From: Streptomyces dioscori
GTDB lineage: Bacteria; Actinomycetota; Actinomycetes; Streptomycetales; Streptomycetaceae
Length of the DNA stretch: 62,134 nt
NCBI RefSeq assembly: GCF_003024195.1
Contig: NZ_KZ679068.1
Span: 1 to 62,134 of the forward strand
Reading direction: 5' to 3'
In this document: piece after piece, positions 25,421 through 33,470 of the stretch
Position numbering within the stretch: position 1 is the first letter of the stretch
How the letters are laid out: every line of letters starts with the position of its first letter
Made by a program: the position numbers and the translations under genes
Notes under the pieces: generated by a model
Seen by the model: only the letters and a program-made list of their open reading frames with translations
Databases searched by the model: none
What the model was told of the DNA's origin: nothing

Positions 25421-27479
25421 CAGGGGCGCGGCGGGGGCCGCCCGGCTGCCGCTGCGCAAGAGCCTGGCGGGGCGGCTGTTGACCGTGACGGCGCTGGTGG
25501 CCTCGTGCTCGGTCGCCGCTACCGCCTGGCTGGCAGTGCAGACGACCTCCGTCGCGATCCGCCAGGAGCAGGGGCAGAACCTCAAGTCCGACGCGAAGAT
25601 CTACAACATGCTCCTCGGCTACGCGGCCACCCACCCCGACTGGGACGGCGTCGACACCACCGTGCGAGATCTGGCCCTGGAGTCCGGGCGCCGGATCGTG
25701 CTCACCACGCCGGGCCGACGCCCGTTCGTGGACTCGGCCGACTCGCGCTCAGCGGGCGGTGGTTCGTCCGACGAGCTGCTCGCTCAGCAGGCCTCGGCGG
25801 TCGTGGATCCACGCTCCGTCGACACCGTGCTGGTGCCCGACGCGGCCAAGGCCGGCGCCGACCGCGTCGATCCGAGGGCCGTGGGGCCCTTCCGGCTGCC
25901 CGCGAAGGAACACGACGCACTGCGGAAGGCCGCCGCCGGGAGGGTGGAGTGCCTCAGCCGGATGGGTATCGCCGCCGACGTCGTCGAGAGCCCGGGCGGA
26001 CGGCCCCGCGTCCAGTTCGTGAGCGACGAGACCGAGGCGGGAACCGGCAGCGTCACCGACCGTGACATGGAGGCCAAGTGCTTTGCGTCCTATCCGGTCG
26101 GTCCCACCGCGACCGAGCGGAAGGCCCTGAGCGCCCTCAACGAACTGGCTGACGCCTGCCTGAAACGACAGGGTCGCACCGGCGTGAAACTGAACCTGGA
26201 CCTGTCCTGGGACCGCAGTTACATATACGGGCGGGACGACGCGGTCTCCGGCGCCGAGGACGGGCTCAGCGAGCGGGAGGCGAAGGCCCTGGCCGCCAAG
26301 AAGGCGGAGGACGCCGCGACGGCCGAACGCAAAGCGGCTTCCGGCAGCGCACTCGACTACGCCCCCGCCGAGATCCGCGACAGCGCGTACGACCGGGCCG
26401 TGGCCACCTGTGTCGAAAGCGCCCGCCGGGAACAGCTCACGGGCTATGTCGCCGAGCCCGCACTCCTGTTCATCGACGGCCCCGGTGCCGCCGGCGTGCC
26501 TGGCTTCGACCTCTCCCGCGCCAACACCGCACGCATCGCCGGTGTCACCGCTCTGGTCCTCGCCCTCACCGTCGGGGCCTCGGTGCTCGCCGGAGCCAGG
26601 CTCGTACGCCCGTTGCATGCGCTCACCGGCGCCGCCCAGCGTATGCGAGAGGGCTTGGACGCGACGCCGGTGCCCGTGCCCGTCGTCTTCGACAACGAGA
26701 TCGGACGGCTGACGGCGGCGTTCAACGACATGGCCGCGCACCGGGCCCGCCTGGAGGAGCAGCGCAAGGTGATGGTCAGCGATGTCGCCCATGAGCTGCG
26801 AACACCGTTGAGCAACATCCGGGGCTGGCTGGAGGCGGCCCACGACGGACTGGCCGTGCCGGACCCCGCGTTCGTTTCCTCTCTCCTGGAGGAGGCGGTG
26901 CAGCTCCAGCACCTCATCAACGACCTCCAGGACCTGGGCGCGGCCGACGCGGGCGCCCTGCGACTGCATCGGAAGCCGGTACGGATCGACGAGCTGCTCG
27001 GCCAGGCCGCTGCCGCGCACCAGGGGTTGGCCGAGGCGGCGGGCGTCACCCTCACGGTCCTGACACCGCCGCCGGGCATCCCTGCCCCACCGCTCCTCGA
27101 CGCCGACCCCGTACGGCTGCGGCAGACCGTCAGCAACCTGCTCTCCAACGCGGTGCGCCACACGCCAGCCGGCGGCACGGTGACCCTGCGCCGGTACGTC
27201 ACCGACCCGGGGGACGAGCTCGCCGTGGAGGTGTCCGACACCGGCAGTGGCATTCCGGCGGCCGACCTCCCGAACGTGTTCGACCGTTTCTGGCGGGCGG
27301 AGAAGTCCCGCAATCGCAGCACCGGCGGCAGCGGCCTCGGCCTGGCGATCGTCCTCAAGCTCGCCCAGGCCCACGGCGGCACGGTGGACGTGACGAGCAC
27401 GGAGGGGGAGGGGGCCGCCTTCACCCTGCGGCTGCCGACAGCCGAGTCACGGAAGCCGGAGGATCCCGGTCGGCCCTGA
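25407..27479 (+). CDS. Sensor histidine kinase with large extracytoplasmic domain
   Basis: This 690-residue kinase has a first membrane helix at about 22-42 and an extracytoplasmic domain of about 330 residues. A second helix lies at about 375-398, followed by HAMP, HisKA with H462 in D-V-A-H-E-L-R-T-P-L-S-N, and HATPase_c with N-L-L-S-N-A-V-R-H-T, D-T-G-S-G-I-P and G-G-S-G-L-G-L-A-I. The outer domain contains three or four Cys (V-E-C-L-S, A-K-C-F-A, D-A-C-L-K, A-T-C-V-E) that may form disulfides. It also has a Lys/Ala/Glu stretch (A-L-A-A-K-K-A-E-D-A-A-T) very like one in the small secreted protein encoded just downstream. It overlaps the regulator gene, so the two are co-translated. Confidence 0.92.
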   Translation: MRRPDRGAAGAARLPLRKSLAGRLLTVTALVASCSVAATAWLAVQTTSVAIRQEQGQNLKSDAKIYNMLLGYAATHPDWDGVDTTVRDLALESGRRIVLTTPGRRPFVDSADSRSAGGGSSDELLAQQASAVVDPRSVDTVLVPDAAKAGADRVDPRAVGPFRLPAKEHDALRKAAAGRVECLSRMGIAADVVESPGGRPRVQFVSDETEAGTGSVTDRDMEAKCFASYPVGPTATERKALSALNELADACLKRQGRTGVKLNLDLSWDRSYIYGRDDAVSGAEDGLSEREAKALAAKKAEDAATAERKAASGSALDYAPAEIRDSAYDRAVATCVESARREQLTGYVAEPALLFIDGPGAAGVPGFDLSRANTARIAGVTALVLALTVGASVLAGARLVRPLHALTGAAQRMREGLDATPVPVPVVFDNEIGRLTAAFNDMAAHRARLEEQRKVMVSDVAHELRTPLSNIRGWLEAAHDGLAVPDPAFVSSLLEEAVQLQHLINDLQDLGAADAGALRLHRKPVRIDELLGQAAAAHQGLAEAAGVTLTVLTPPPGIPAPPLLDADPVRLRQTVSNLLSNAVRHTPAGGTVTLRRYVTDPGDELAVEVSDTGSGIPAADLPNVFDRFWRAEKSRNRSTGGSGLGLAIVLKLAQAHGGTVDVTSTEGEGAAFTLRLPTAESRKPEDPGRP

Positions 27480-27602
27480 TGGGATGACGACAGCGCTCTG
27501 ACAGTTTCCTCACAAGTGGCAGTCAGGGTGAAGCCATGCCCGGAACCTGGTGCGGATCGGCAACCAGGAACGACCAAGCCGGGCTGGAACTGGAGCTCTC
27601 AC

Positions 27603-27995
27603 ATGTCCCGCCGTCTCACCCTGCGCCCGCTGCGTATCGCTGTCCTGACCGGCGTCGCGGCCGGCGCGCTGCTCGTCCCGGCCTCCGCGGCCTTCGCCAC
27701 CGACCCGACTCCGACGCCGGGCGCGACAGACTCGACCAAGGCCGACAGGGAGGCCCTGGCGAAGAAGAAGGCCGAGGACGCCAGGACGCTCAAGGAGGCC
27801 GAGGCCCGGAAGGCCGCTGAAGCCCGGAAGGCCGGAGGCAAGGACTACCCGCGTGGCGGTGTCGCCGCGGGCGAGGCGCCCGCTCAGGACGACAACACCG
27901 GCACGCTCATCGGTTCGGCCACCGGTGCGCTGCTGCTCGCGGGCGCCGGCACCTACGTACTGCGCCGCCGCACCACCGCCCGCCGCGAAGGCTGA
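27603..27995 (+). CDS. Small surface-anchored protein, likely sortase substrate
   Basis: The 130-residue product has a twin-Arg-like signal peptide (M-S-R-R-L-T-L-R-P-L-R) ending at A-F-A-T-D. A charged helical middle follows (A-L-A-K-K-K-A-E-D-A-R-T-L-K-E-A-E-A-R-K-A), then D-Y-P-R-G-G-V-A-A-G-E. A C-terminal hydrophobic helix with R-R-R-T-T-A-R-R ends the protein. Signal peptide, stalk, sorting-like motif, helix and positive tail are the plan of sortase substrates; the class F sortase gene is next. No classical LPXTG is present, so the cleavage motif would be non-canonical. GGAG precedes the ATG. Confidence 0.8.
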   Translation: MSRRLTLRPLRIAVLTGVAAGALLVPASAAFATDPTPTPGATDSTKADREALAKKKAEDARTLKEAEARKAAEARKAGGKDYPRGGVAAGEAPAQDDNTGTLIGSATGALLLAGAGTYVLRRRTTARREG

Positions 27996-28026
27996 CCCGT
28001 CAGCACAACCTCTTGTACGAAACGGT

Positions 28027-28052
28027 GGCGCCGCCCTTCACCAGGCGGCGCC
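28027..28052 (+). terminator. Hairpin terminator after the surface-protein gene
   Basis: GGCGCCGCC and GGCGGCGCC form a perfect 9-bp stem around an 8-base loop, 31 bp after the stop at 27995. Such strong G/C stems without a long T-run are usual terminators in Streptomyces. If it ends transcription only partly, the sortase would be expressed at a lower level than its substrate. Confidence 0.65.
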
Positions 28053-28096
28053 CTGTGCGTTCCGGCGAACCCTCGCACCCTGTCCTGGAGCCCGAG

Positions 28097-28720
28097 TTGC
28101 CCCCTGCACACCGTCCGGCCCTGTCCCGGGCCCGCCTCGCGACCCTCACCGCGTTGACCCTGGTCACCCTGCTCACCGGCTGTTCGTCCGCCCCCGACCC
28201 GACGGGCCGGGTCGCCCCAACCGCCCCGGCCGCCGCGTCGGGCACTGCGCAGTCCGAGCGGCCTGCGGCCGACGCTGCGGCGGCCCCAGCCGAGGTGGCC
28301 GTTCCCTCCGTGGGGATCACCAGTTCGCTGATGGAGCTGGGCCTCAACACGGACCGGACGGTCCAGGTCCCGCCGGCCGAGGAGGGGATGACCGCGGGCT
28401 GGTACACGGGCGGCGCGGTGCCCGGTGACATCGGCGCGGCCGTCATCATCGGCCACAACGACACCCGCTTCGGCGAGGCCGTCTTCCACGACCTGAAGAA
28501 GATCAAGGAGGGTGCGGACATCACCGTCACCGACAAGACGGGAAAAACCCTCCACTTCACCGTCACAGCCACCGAGAGCGTCGCCAAAAACGCCTTCCCG
28601 ACGCAGAAGGTCTACGGGCCGACCCAGGAACGTGCCCTACGGCTCATCACGTGCGACGGCGACTTCGATGCTGAGGGGCACCCTGTCGACAACCTCATCG
28701 TGTACGCGACAGCGAGCTGA
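28097..28720 (+). CDS. Class F sortase
   Basis: This 207-residue sortase has a hydrophobic N-terminus with a lipobox-like L-L-T-G-C-S-S and a Pro/Ala-rich linker. The catalytic domain has H120 in I-I-G-H-N-D-T and C186 in R-L-I-T-C-D-G-D-F-D. The usual Arg of the last strand is not obvious: the segment reads G-H-P-V-D-N-L-I-V-Y-A. Class F enzymes anchor or tether surface proteins in actinobacteria. TTG at 28097 with GGAG six bases upstream is preferred, because TTG at 28013 and GTG at 28055 lie before or right after the terminator hairpin. It closes the regulator / kinase / substrate operon. Confidence 0.88.
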   Translation: MPPAHRPALSRARLATLTALTLVTLLTGCSSAPDPTGRVAPTAPAAASGTAQSERPAADAAAAPAEVAVPSVGITSSLMELGLNTDRTVQVPPAEEGMTAGWYTGGAVPGDIGAAVIIGHNDTRFGEAVFHDLKKIKEGADITVTDKTGKTLHFTVTATESVAKNAFPTQKVYGPTQERALRLITCDGDFDAEGHPVDNLIVYATAS

Positions 28721-28879
28721 GGCCCGTAGGCGCAGGGATTCGGAGCAACCTAGGTCCGGCGGACCCTGACGGATACCCAAAGTGGTAGTACCGTTTTATG
28801 TGAGTGGAGACCTAGTTCCAGGGGTGGCCGTGATTGCGAAAACCCGCATGAAGGTCGAATACGAACCTATGGGGGGTTC

Positions 28880-29491
28880 GTGAAAGGGGCGGGTCCTCAG
28901 CGGACCGAGTCCCAACGCCGCAGGTGGGTATGCGATCCCACCGGGCGATTGGTAACAGAGGCTGGTTCCGCGTCGGCCTCCGTGACGGACGAGTGCCCTC
29001 AACGGACCGGGTCCCGGCGGCGCAGGTGGGTGTGCGATCCCACCGGCGGGCTCGTGATGGAGCCCGCCGCTCCCTTCGTGAAGAAGCCCGACCCTCCGCC
29101 GGCCGAGCGACTCCACAACCCGCCGAACCACTTCCCCCCACCGAGGGAGGGTGCTCCTTTCAGCGCAGGGATGCACCAGCCGGGCGAACACCGGACGATG
29201 GACCTTGCTGAGAGCATCAGCTATGGGCACGTCGCTGGCGACTTCCTGCAGGGAGACGTCGTGACGGGCCTCGCGAGGGGCGCGGCCCTTGAAACCGCAC
29301 ACAGGGGTGGTGTTGCTGCGGGGGCCACGAAGACGGTCCTCTTCTATGTGAACCCCTTTTCGTTGATCGTCGCAGTGGTCGACATGTTGTGCGACCGACC
29401 GAATGCACCGAAACCCACCAACCCGGAAGTCGTGCGCAACGCCGCGATGAACACCGTGCTCGGGGCACTGTTCGGTCACCCCGGAGGCTGA
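28880..29491 (+). CDS. Hypothetical protein, weakly supported
   Basis: From the GTG the first 60 residues are encoded by two copies of an about 50-bp DNA repeat, giving R-R-R-W-V-C-D-P-T-G twice; this part is probably not true coding sequence. The C-terminal 100 residues (M-D-L-A-E-S-I-S-Y-G-H-V-A-G-D-F-L, then V-L-F-Y-V-N-P-F-S-L-I-V-A-V-V-D) look more protein-like, so the real start may be ATG 29058 or later. No family is recognised. Confidence 0.35.
   Translation: MKGAGPQRTESQRRRWVCDPTGRLVTEAGSASASVTDECPQRTGSRRRRWVCDPTGGLVMEPAAPFVKKPDPPPAERLHNPPNHFPPPREGAPFSAGMHQPGEHRTMDLAESISYGHVAGDFLQGDVVTGLARGAALETAHRGGVAAGATKTVLFYVNPFSLIVAVVDMLCDRPNAPKPTNPEVVRNAAMNTVLGALFGHPGG
28895..29046. repeat. 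Two about 51-bp direct repeats, 102 bp apart
   Basis: CCTCAGCGGACCGAGTCCC at 28895 and CCTCAACGGACCGGGTCCC at 28997 each begin a unit that continues with GCAGGTGGGT, T/G-TGCGATCCCACC. The units agree at most positions. Each carries the inverted pair GTGGG / CCCAC around TGTGCGAT, so each unit could fold or bind a dimer. Confidence 0.75.
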
Positions 29492-29522
29492 TCCCGGGCA
29501 GACTGCGTATGCTGCGCATCAT

Positions 29523-29896
29523 CGACTGTCCTATCTGCAGCGCTGCAACGAGCATGACTTCGACGGTATGGCGTCGTTCTGCACCTCGACCACCAGGTCA
29601 ACGACGCACCGATGGATCCGAAAGCCGTGGCTGGCCAGTTCGCCCCAATCACTGCCGCATTCCCCGACTGGCATTGGGAGATACGACATCTCGCCATCGA
29701 CGGGAACGTCATCGCGGTGCACTTCATGGTGACGGGCACCCACCAGGGAACTTTCCAGGGCATCGAGGCAACCGGCCGACGGGTGAGCATCGCGCAGTTC
29801 ACTTTCTACCGTATCGAAGAGGGGAAAATCGTCGAGGTCTGGGACCATGCCGACATGGACGAGACGATGAGGCAGATCGGCGCAGCCGGGGCGTAA
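29523..29896 (+). pseudogene. SnoaL-like ester cyclase, frameshifted
   Basis: An upstream frame reads Y-L-Q-R-C-N-E-H-D-F-D-G-M-A-S-F, and after one lost base near 29590 another continues V-N-D-A-P-M-D-P-K-A-V-A-G-Q-F. It then runs F-P-D-W-H-W-E-I-R-H-L-A-I-D-G-N-V-I-A-V and Y-R-I-E-E-G-K-I-V-E-V-W-D-H-A-D-M-D. This is the SnoaL-like polyketide-cyclase pattern (about 130 residues), with the Asp and His expected in such folds. An ATG at 29612 could still give a truncated 94-residue protein. Loss of a G in T-C-G-(G)-A-C-C would explain the break; a read error is possible. Confidence 0.65.
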
Positions 29897-30753
29897 CGCA
29901 CCGGCAAGCTGCCAGTGCCAACTGGGCTGCCCCAGGCGGCGACTTCGGCTTCGCAATGCGCCGCGCGGCATATCGCATCGTCGGGGGTGCGGACAGCCAC
30001 TGTTGTCTGTACACCGGCATCACACGGTGTGCACACCCACCCATGATGCCGACGCAGTGCTCCCAGCGTGCACCGCGGTGCCACAGGTCAGAGGCGGGCC
30101 AGCGCGGCATGCCGCGGCCTGCTGCAGCGTGGTGGCCAGGACGCGGGCGGCCATGTCCAGTGTTGCCTTGTGTCGTTCATCCGGGGCCAGGGCCTGGTTC
30201 CGCAAGGGGGTGTAAGGGTTAGCACTTCGTAGACACTCTGCTTCATTACTTGTTTGACTCGGCTCCCGGGATTGACGGCTTGGCCATGGTGACCGGTTTT
30301 CTCTCGTGCGCGGGTGAACGGCCGGGTCTTCGCCGCCGTGGGCGATGTGGAATGCGTGTCCTCCGCCACCCGTTTGCGACCTTGCCGCGGTGGACGGCCC
30401 GACCTGCAGCTCCTGGCCCGCCACCATCGCTCGGCCGTTGCCGTTGACGAGCCATTGGACGGTCACTGGTCCGGGTGGACCGCTAGCCAGCAACAACCCG
30501 GTCGCAGCACAGACGTCCTTGAGCAAGGGCAGTTTGTCGGGGTAGATCGGCAATGAGACCTTCACAACGCCCCATGCCAGCATGTCAGTTGGACGGACAG
30601 GCTGATGAAGTCCCGGGCAGGAGGCTTCTCTGTCAAGTTCTACGTGCTGAAGGTTGGCGTCCTGCCGGGGCTGCTCTCCGGGGTGGCCCGGATGCCATCT
30701 GCTGTGTGGTCGGTGGGATCCCTGCATCAGGTCACGGAATCGCCTGATGTGGC
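29897..30753. other. Long stretch with only weak, unrecognised frames
   Basis: On the minus strand a frame across 30080-30620 includes V-V-K-V-S-L-P-I-Y-P-D-K-L-P-L-L-K-D-V and P-V-T-V-Q-W-L-V-N-G. It could be a decayed hypothetical protein, but no start, ribosome site or family supports it. Otherwise nothing is seen in this gap before the radical SAM operon. Confidence 0.4.
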
Positions 30754-30767
30754 TAACCGGACGGTTA
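30754..30767. promoter_or_regulatory. Inverted repeat TAACCG-GA-CGGTTA, TetR-type operator candidate
   Basis: Two 6-bp arms around GA, overlapped by GGTTAACC, lie about 290 bp upstream of the radical SAM gene. The form is typical of TetR-family operators in Streptomyces, but no regulator gene is adjacent. Confidence 0.45.
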
Positions 30768-30856
30768 ACCGGGTCTGGGCTGTCTGAATGTCCCCACTCG
30801 GCCACTTATTGCTTGCACTCAACTCCTCAACGCTACGAAACGTGAGGTACGCCATA

Positions 30857-30870
30857 TCCGGTGCACCGGA
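30857..30870. promoter_or_regulatory. 14-bp perfect palindrome TCCGGTGCACCGGA
   Basis: This perfect palindrome stands about 190 bp upstream of the radical SAM start, in the region where the operon promoter must lie. It could be an operator; the regulator is not in this window's neighbourhood. Confidence 0.5.
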
Positions 30871-31056
30871 CATGTGTTCTGATGGGGCCGTCGGTAACTT
30901 CCTGTCATCAACCTGACACAGCAGGGTTGTTGTCGCACCGTCAGGATGCCGAACTGGCTTCCCGATCCGGTTCAGTGGGCCTGCACGTCTTGCCGGCGAC
31001 CAATGGCGAGGCGCCATTTCCCGTTCAGTGATCCTGAGAGGACAGGCCCTACAGTC

Positions 31057-32145
31057 ATGGCCGGAGCCAAGAACGGCGTCTTCGCCGAGAAGATATCCCC
31101 GTACTTACGCAAGAAGATCGAGGAAGCCGGTGGGTCGCTCCCGTTCCTCGACGTACAGTACGCCGTTGACCCTTCTGAGGTTGTCGAGCAGACCTTCGAG
31201 GTCGCCCGGCACTACCAGTTGGAGATGAGCACCCTCTTCGAGGGGCGTGAAGTGCGTGGCGTCGAGAAGTTGTACCGGCGGACTTTGCTGGTCGAGCCCA
31301 CAACGATCTGTGCCGCGCACTGCCGCTGGTGCATCCGCGGGCAGTACGACACCGCCACGCTCTCTCGTGAGGATCTGGAACTCATTGCCCGCTACTGCGG
31401 GACGGCTCAGGAGAACCAGGATGTTCGTGAAGTGCTTGTAACCGGTGGTGACCCGCTGATTCTGGTCGACCGGATCGAATGGCTGCTGGACGCGCTGGAA
31501 GAACATGCACCCCAGGTCGAGATCGTGCGCATCGCTACCCGGGTACCGCTCCAGGACCCGCGCCGGGTCGATGCCCGTATGCAGCATGCACTGCGACGCC
31601 GTGCGACGTTCCGGGTCGAGATCGCCACTCATATCAACCACAAAGGCGAGCTGTTTCCCGAGGTCAGGGAGGCGTATTCCGCGCTGCAGGAGGCCGGGGC
31701 GCGCATCTACGACCAGACGGTCCTGCTGCGCGGGCTCAACGATAGCCTCGACACCCTCGTCGGGCTCTTCGACGAGCTGCGCTACATGGGAATCGAGGCG
31801 CACTATCTGTTTCACTGCGTCCCGATCCGCGGCATGGATCACCATCGCACGTCCGTCGAGGAGGGCCTCGAACTGCACCGTCGGCTGGGAGCGTCGGGTC
31901 TGACGTCCGGCCGCATACGCCCGCACTTCACGCTGATGACGGATGTGGGCAAGGTGCCGCTGTACGAGGGGTCGATCATCGGCCGGGACGAGCACAACCG
32001 GATGCTGATACAGACCGCCTACCGGTATGAGGAGAGGGTGTCCTGGGTCCCCGGCTGGCAGCTTCCCGAAAATGCTCGCGTCGACGACAACGGGTTTCTG
32101 CAGGTGTGGTACTTGGACGCTATCGGCGGAAAGGCCGAGTTCTGA
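31057..32145 (+). CDS. KamA-family radical SAM protein (2,3-aminomutase-like)
   Basis: This 362-residue protein has the radical SAM cluster C85-A-A-H-C89-R-W-C92. It also has the glycine-rich V-T-G-G-D-P-L-I-L, R-I-A-T-R-V-P-L-Q-D-P-R-R, T-H-I-N-H-K-G-E-L and Q-T-V-L-L-R-G-L-N-D-S of the lysine 2,3-aminomutase family. The PLP-binding Lys is probably K299 in D-V-G-K-V-P-L-Y-E-G. By eye, two Asp residues that hold the side-chain amine in lysine 2,3-aminomutase are not conserved (C-V-P-I-R-G replaces C-D-L; no Asp seven before K299), so the substrate is probably not lysine. It is about 50 residues shorter than classical enzymes. Its TGA overlaps the ATG of the ATP-grasp gene. It probably makes a beta-amino acid for ligation. 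Confidence 0.88.
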   Translation: MAGAKNGVFAEKISPYLRKKIEEAGGSLPFLDVQYAVDPSEVVEQTFEVARHYQLEMSTLFEGREVRGVEKLYRRTLLVEPTTICAAHCRWCIRGQYDTATLSREDLELIARYCGTAQENQDVREVLVTGGDPLILVDRIEWLLDALEEHAPQVEIVRIATRVPLQDPRRVDARMQHALRRRATFRVEIATHINHKGELFPEVREAYSALQEAGARIYDQTVLLRGLNDSLDTLVGLFDELRYMGIEAHYLFHCVPIRGMDHHRTSVEEGLELHRRLGASGLTSGRIRPHFTLMTDVGKVPLYEGSIIGRDEHNRMLIQTAYRYEERVSWVPGWQLPENARVDDNGFLQVWYLDAIGGKAEF

Positions 32146-33458
32146 TGCCCCGCCTCTGGCTCGGCAATGCCTGTACCGAGCACATGGTTGACCGCATGGA
32201 CTTGCTCACGCAGGATGACTTCGACGGCATCCTGTTCGCGATGAAACGCCTGGTGTGGCTGATGCGGGACGGCGATGCCCTCGTCCTGCCACGACCGGTG
32301 CCTGGTGACTTCCTGTATCACGTCGCGCAGCACACGGGTATCTCCCCGGCCCGCATCCACGTGATCGCGCCGGACGCGGACCTCCTTGCCCAGGGCTTGC
32401 TCCACTTCAAGGAGATCCTCGGCCGTCTGAGGGAACTGGTCACTCCTGACTGGGAGTTCTGTCCGTACATCCACGACCGGGGCGCCGAGGTGTTCGCGCG
32501 TGAGCTCGGTCTTGTCACCGGATCACGGTTCGTGGCGGAAGGCGGTGCGGAACTGCTCAACAGCAAGGTCGTCTTCCGTGCCCTGGCGGCGGGGGCCGGG
32601 TTCGCCGTCCCCGACGGCATACCGTGCCGCACCAGTGAGGATCTGCTGTACACGCTGCATCGGCTCCTGGCCGCACACCCGGCTGTCATCCTCAAACGCG
32701 ACCGCGCCGTCGGCGGCCACGGCAACACTGTGATCACCACCGACCCGGGCCTGGAAGGCACAGGAGCCCAGCGCACGATCGTCCTCGGCGATCCCGCCGA
32801 TGACGAACAGGTGCTGAAGGAGGCCGGGCTGACCGCCACCCATGCCCCGCAGGGAGAGATCGTCCTGGAGGTGTTCCACCCAGACTGCACATCCGTGTAC
32901 GTCGAGGTGGACTGCCCCGAACACGGCGAAGCCGTCCTCCTCAACGGGGGACAGCTCCGTACCGACCAGCATCCGCCGGTCCTCGCCGGACTCGCACTGC
33001 CGCCCAGGAGCGTGCCCGGACCGGCCTGGGAACACTTCACCAGCGAGGCCCTGCGGATGGCCCGCTTCATGCACAGCCTCGGTTACCGCGGTCTGGCCAG
33101 CATCGACGCGGTGATCGACCAGGTCGACAACGTCTGGTTCAACGAGGTCAACGCGCGTCTGGGCGGCAGTACCCACCTGCATCACATCGCCAAGACTCTT
33201 GTCGGACCGGACTGGACGGACAGCCATGTCCTGATCAGCAGGTTCAACGTCCGGGCACCCGCGCTCGCCCATCTTCTGCCCGCCATGCGAGAACACGGGC
33301 TCGCTTGGGATCCCCATCGTGGTCATGGCATCGTCATCGCCTCCGACGACACCGCCGCCACCGGCAACCTCGAGTACGTGGTCCTCGCCCACAACCACGA
33401 TGAAGCCAGCGCCCTCGAAGACCAACTGACCGGTCTCCTGGCCCAGTACGACAGTTAA
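32145..33458 (+). CDS. ATP-grasp ligase with pre-ATP-grasp domain (PGM1-like)
   Basis: The 437-residue protein has an N-terminal pre-ATP-grasp part (P-R-L-W-L-G-N-A, then A-L-V-L-P-R-P-V-P-G-D-F-L). An ATP-grasp domain follows with V-I-L-K-R-D-R-A-V-G-G-H-G-N near residue 184 and the metal-binding N-E-V-N-A-R-L-G-G-S-T-H near 331. This layout resembles PGM1, the peptide ligase of pheganomycin biosynthesis, which activates a carboxylate as acyl phosphate and joins it to an amine. Start and upstream stop share TGATG, so it is translated with the radical SAM enzyme. It is the likely ligase for its product; the partner substrate is unknown. Confidence 0.85.
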   Translation: MPRLWLGNACTEHMVDRMDLLTQDDFDGILFAMKRLVWLMRDGDALVLPRPVPGDFLYHVAQHTGISPARIHVIAPDADLLAQGLLHFKEILGRLRELVTPDWEFCPYIHDRGAEVFARELGLVTGSRFVAEGGAELLNSKVVFRALAAGAGFAVPDGIPCRTSEDLLYTLHRLLAAHPAVILKRDRAVGGHGNTVITTDPGLEGTGAQRTIVLGDPADDEQVLKEAGLTATHAPQGEIVLEVFHPDCTSVYVEVDCPEHGEAVLLNGGQLRTDQHPPVLAGLALPPRSVPGPAWEHFTSEALRMARFMHSLGYRGLASIDAVIDQVDNVWFNEVNARLGGSTHLHHIAKTLVGPDWTDSHVLISRFNVRAPALAHLLPAMREHGLAWDPHRGHGIVIASDDTAATGNLEYVVLAHNHDEASALEDQLTGLLAQYDS

Positions 33459-33470
33459 GGATCACCACGC

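Noticed and set aside
24101..25585. A 494-codon minus-strand frame opposite the response regulator
   Set aside because: Composition is typical of an antisense shadow; the plus strand carries an unmistakable OmpR regulator.
25749..27374. A 541-codon minus-strand frame opposite the kinase gene
   Set aside because: Gly/Arg/His-rich shadow of the kinase; no start context or family.
28013..28055. TTG 28013 or GTG 28055 as sortase start
   Set aside because: They lie before or directly after a strong hairpin without a ribosome site; TTG 28097 has GGAG at good distance.
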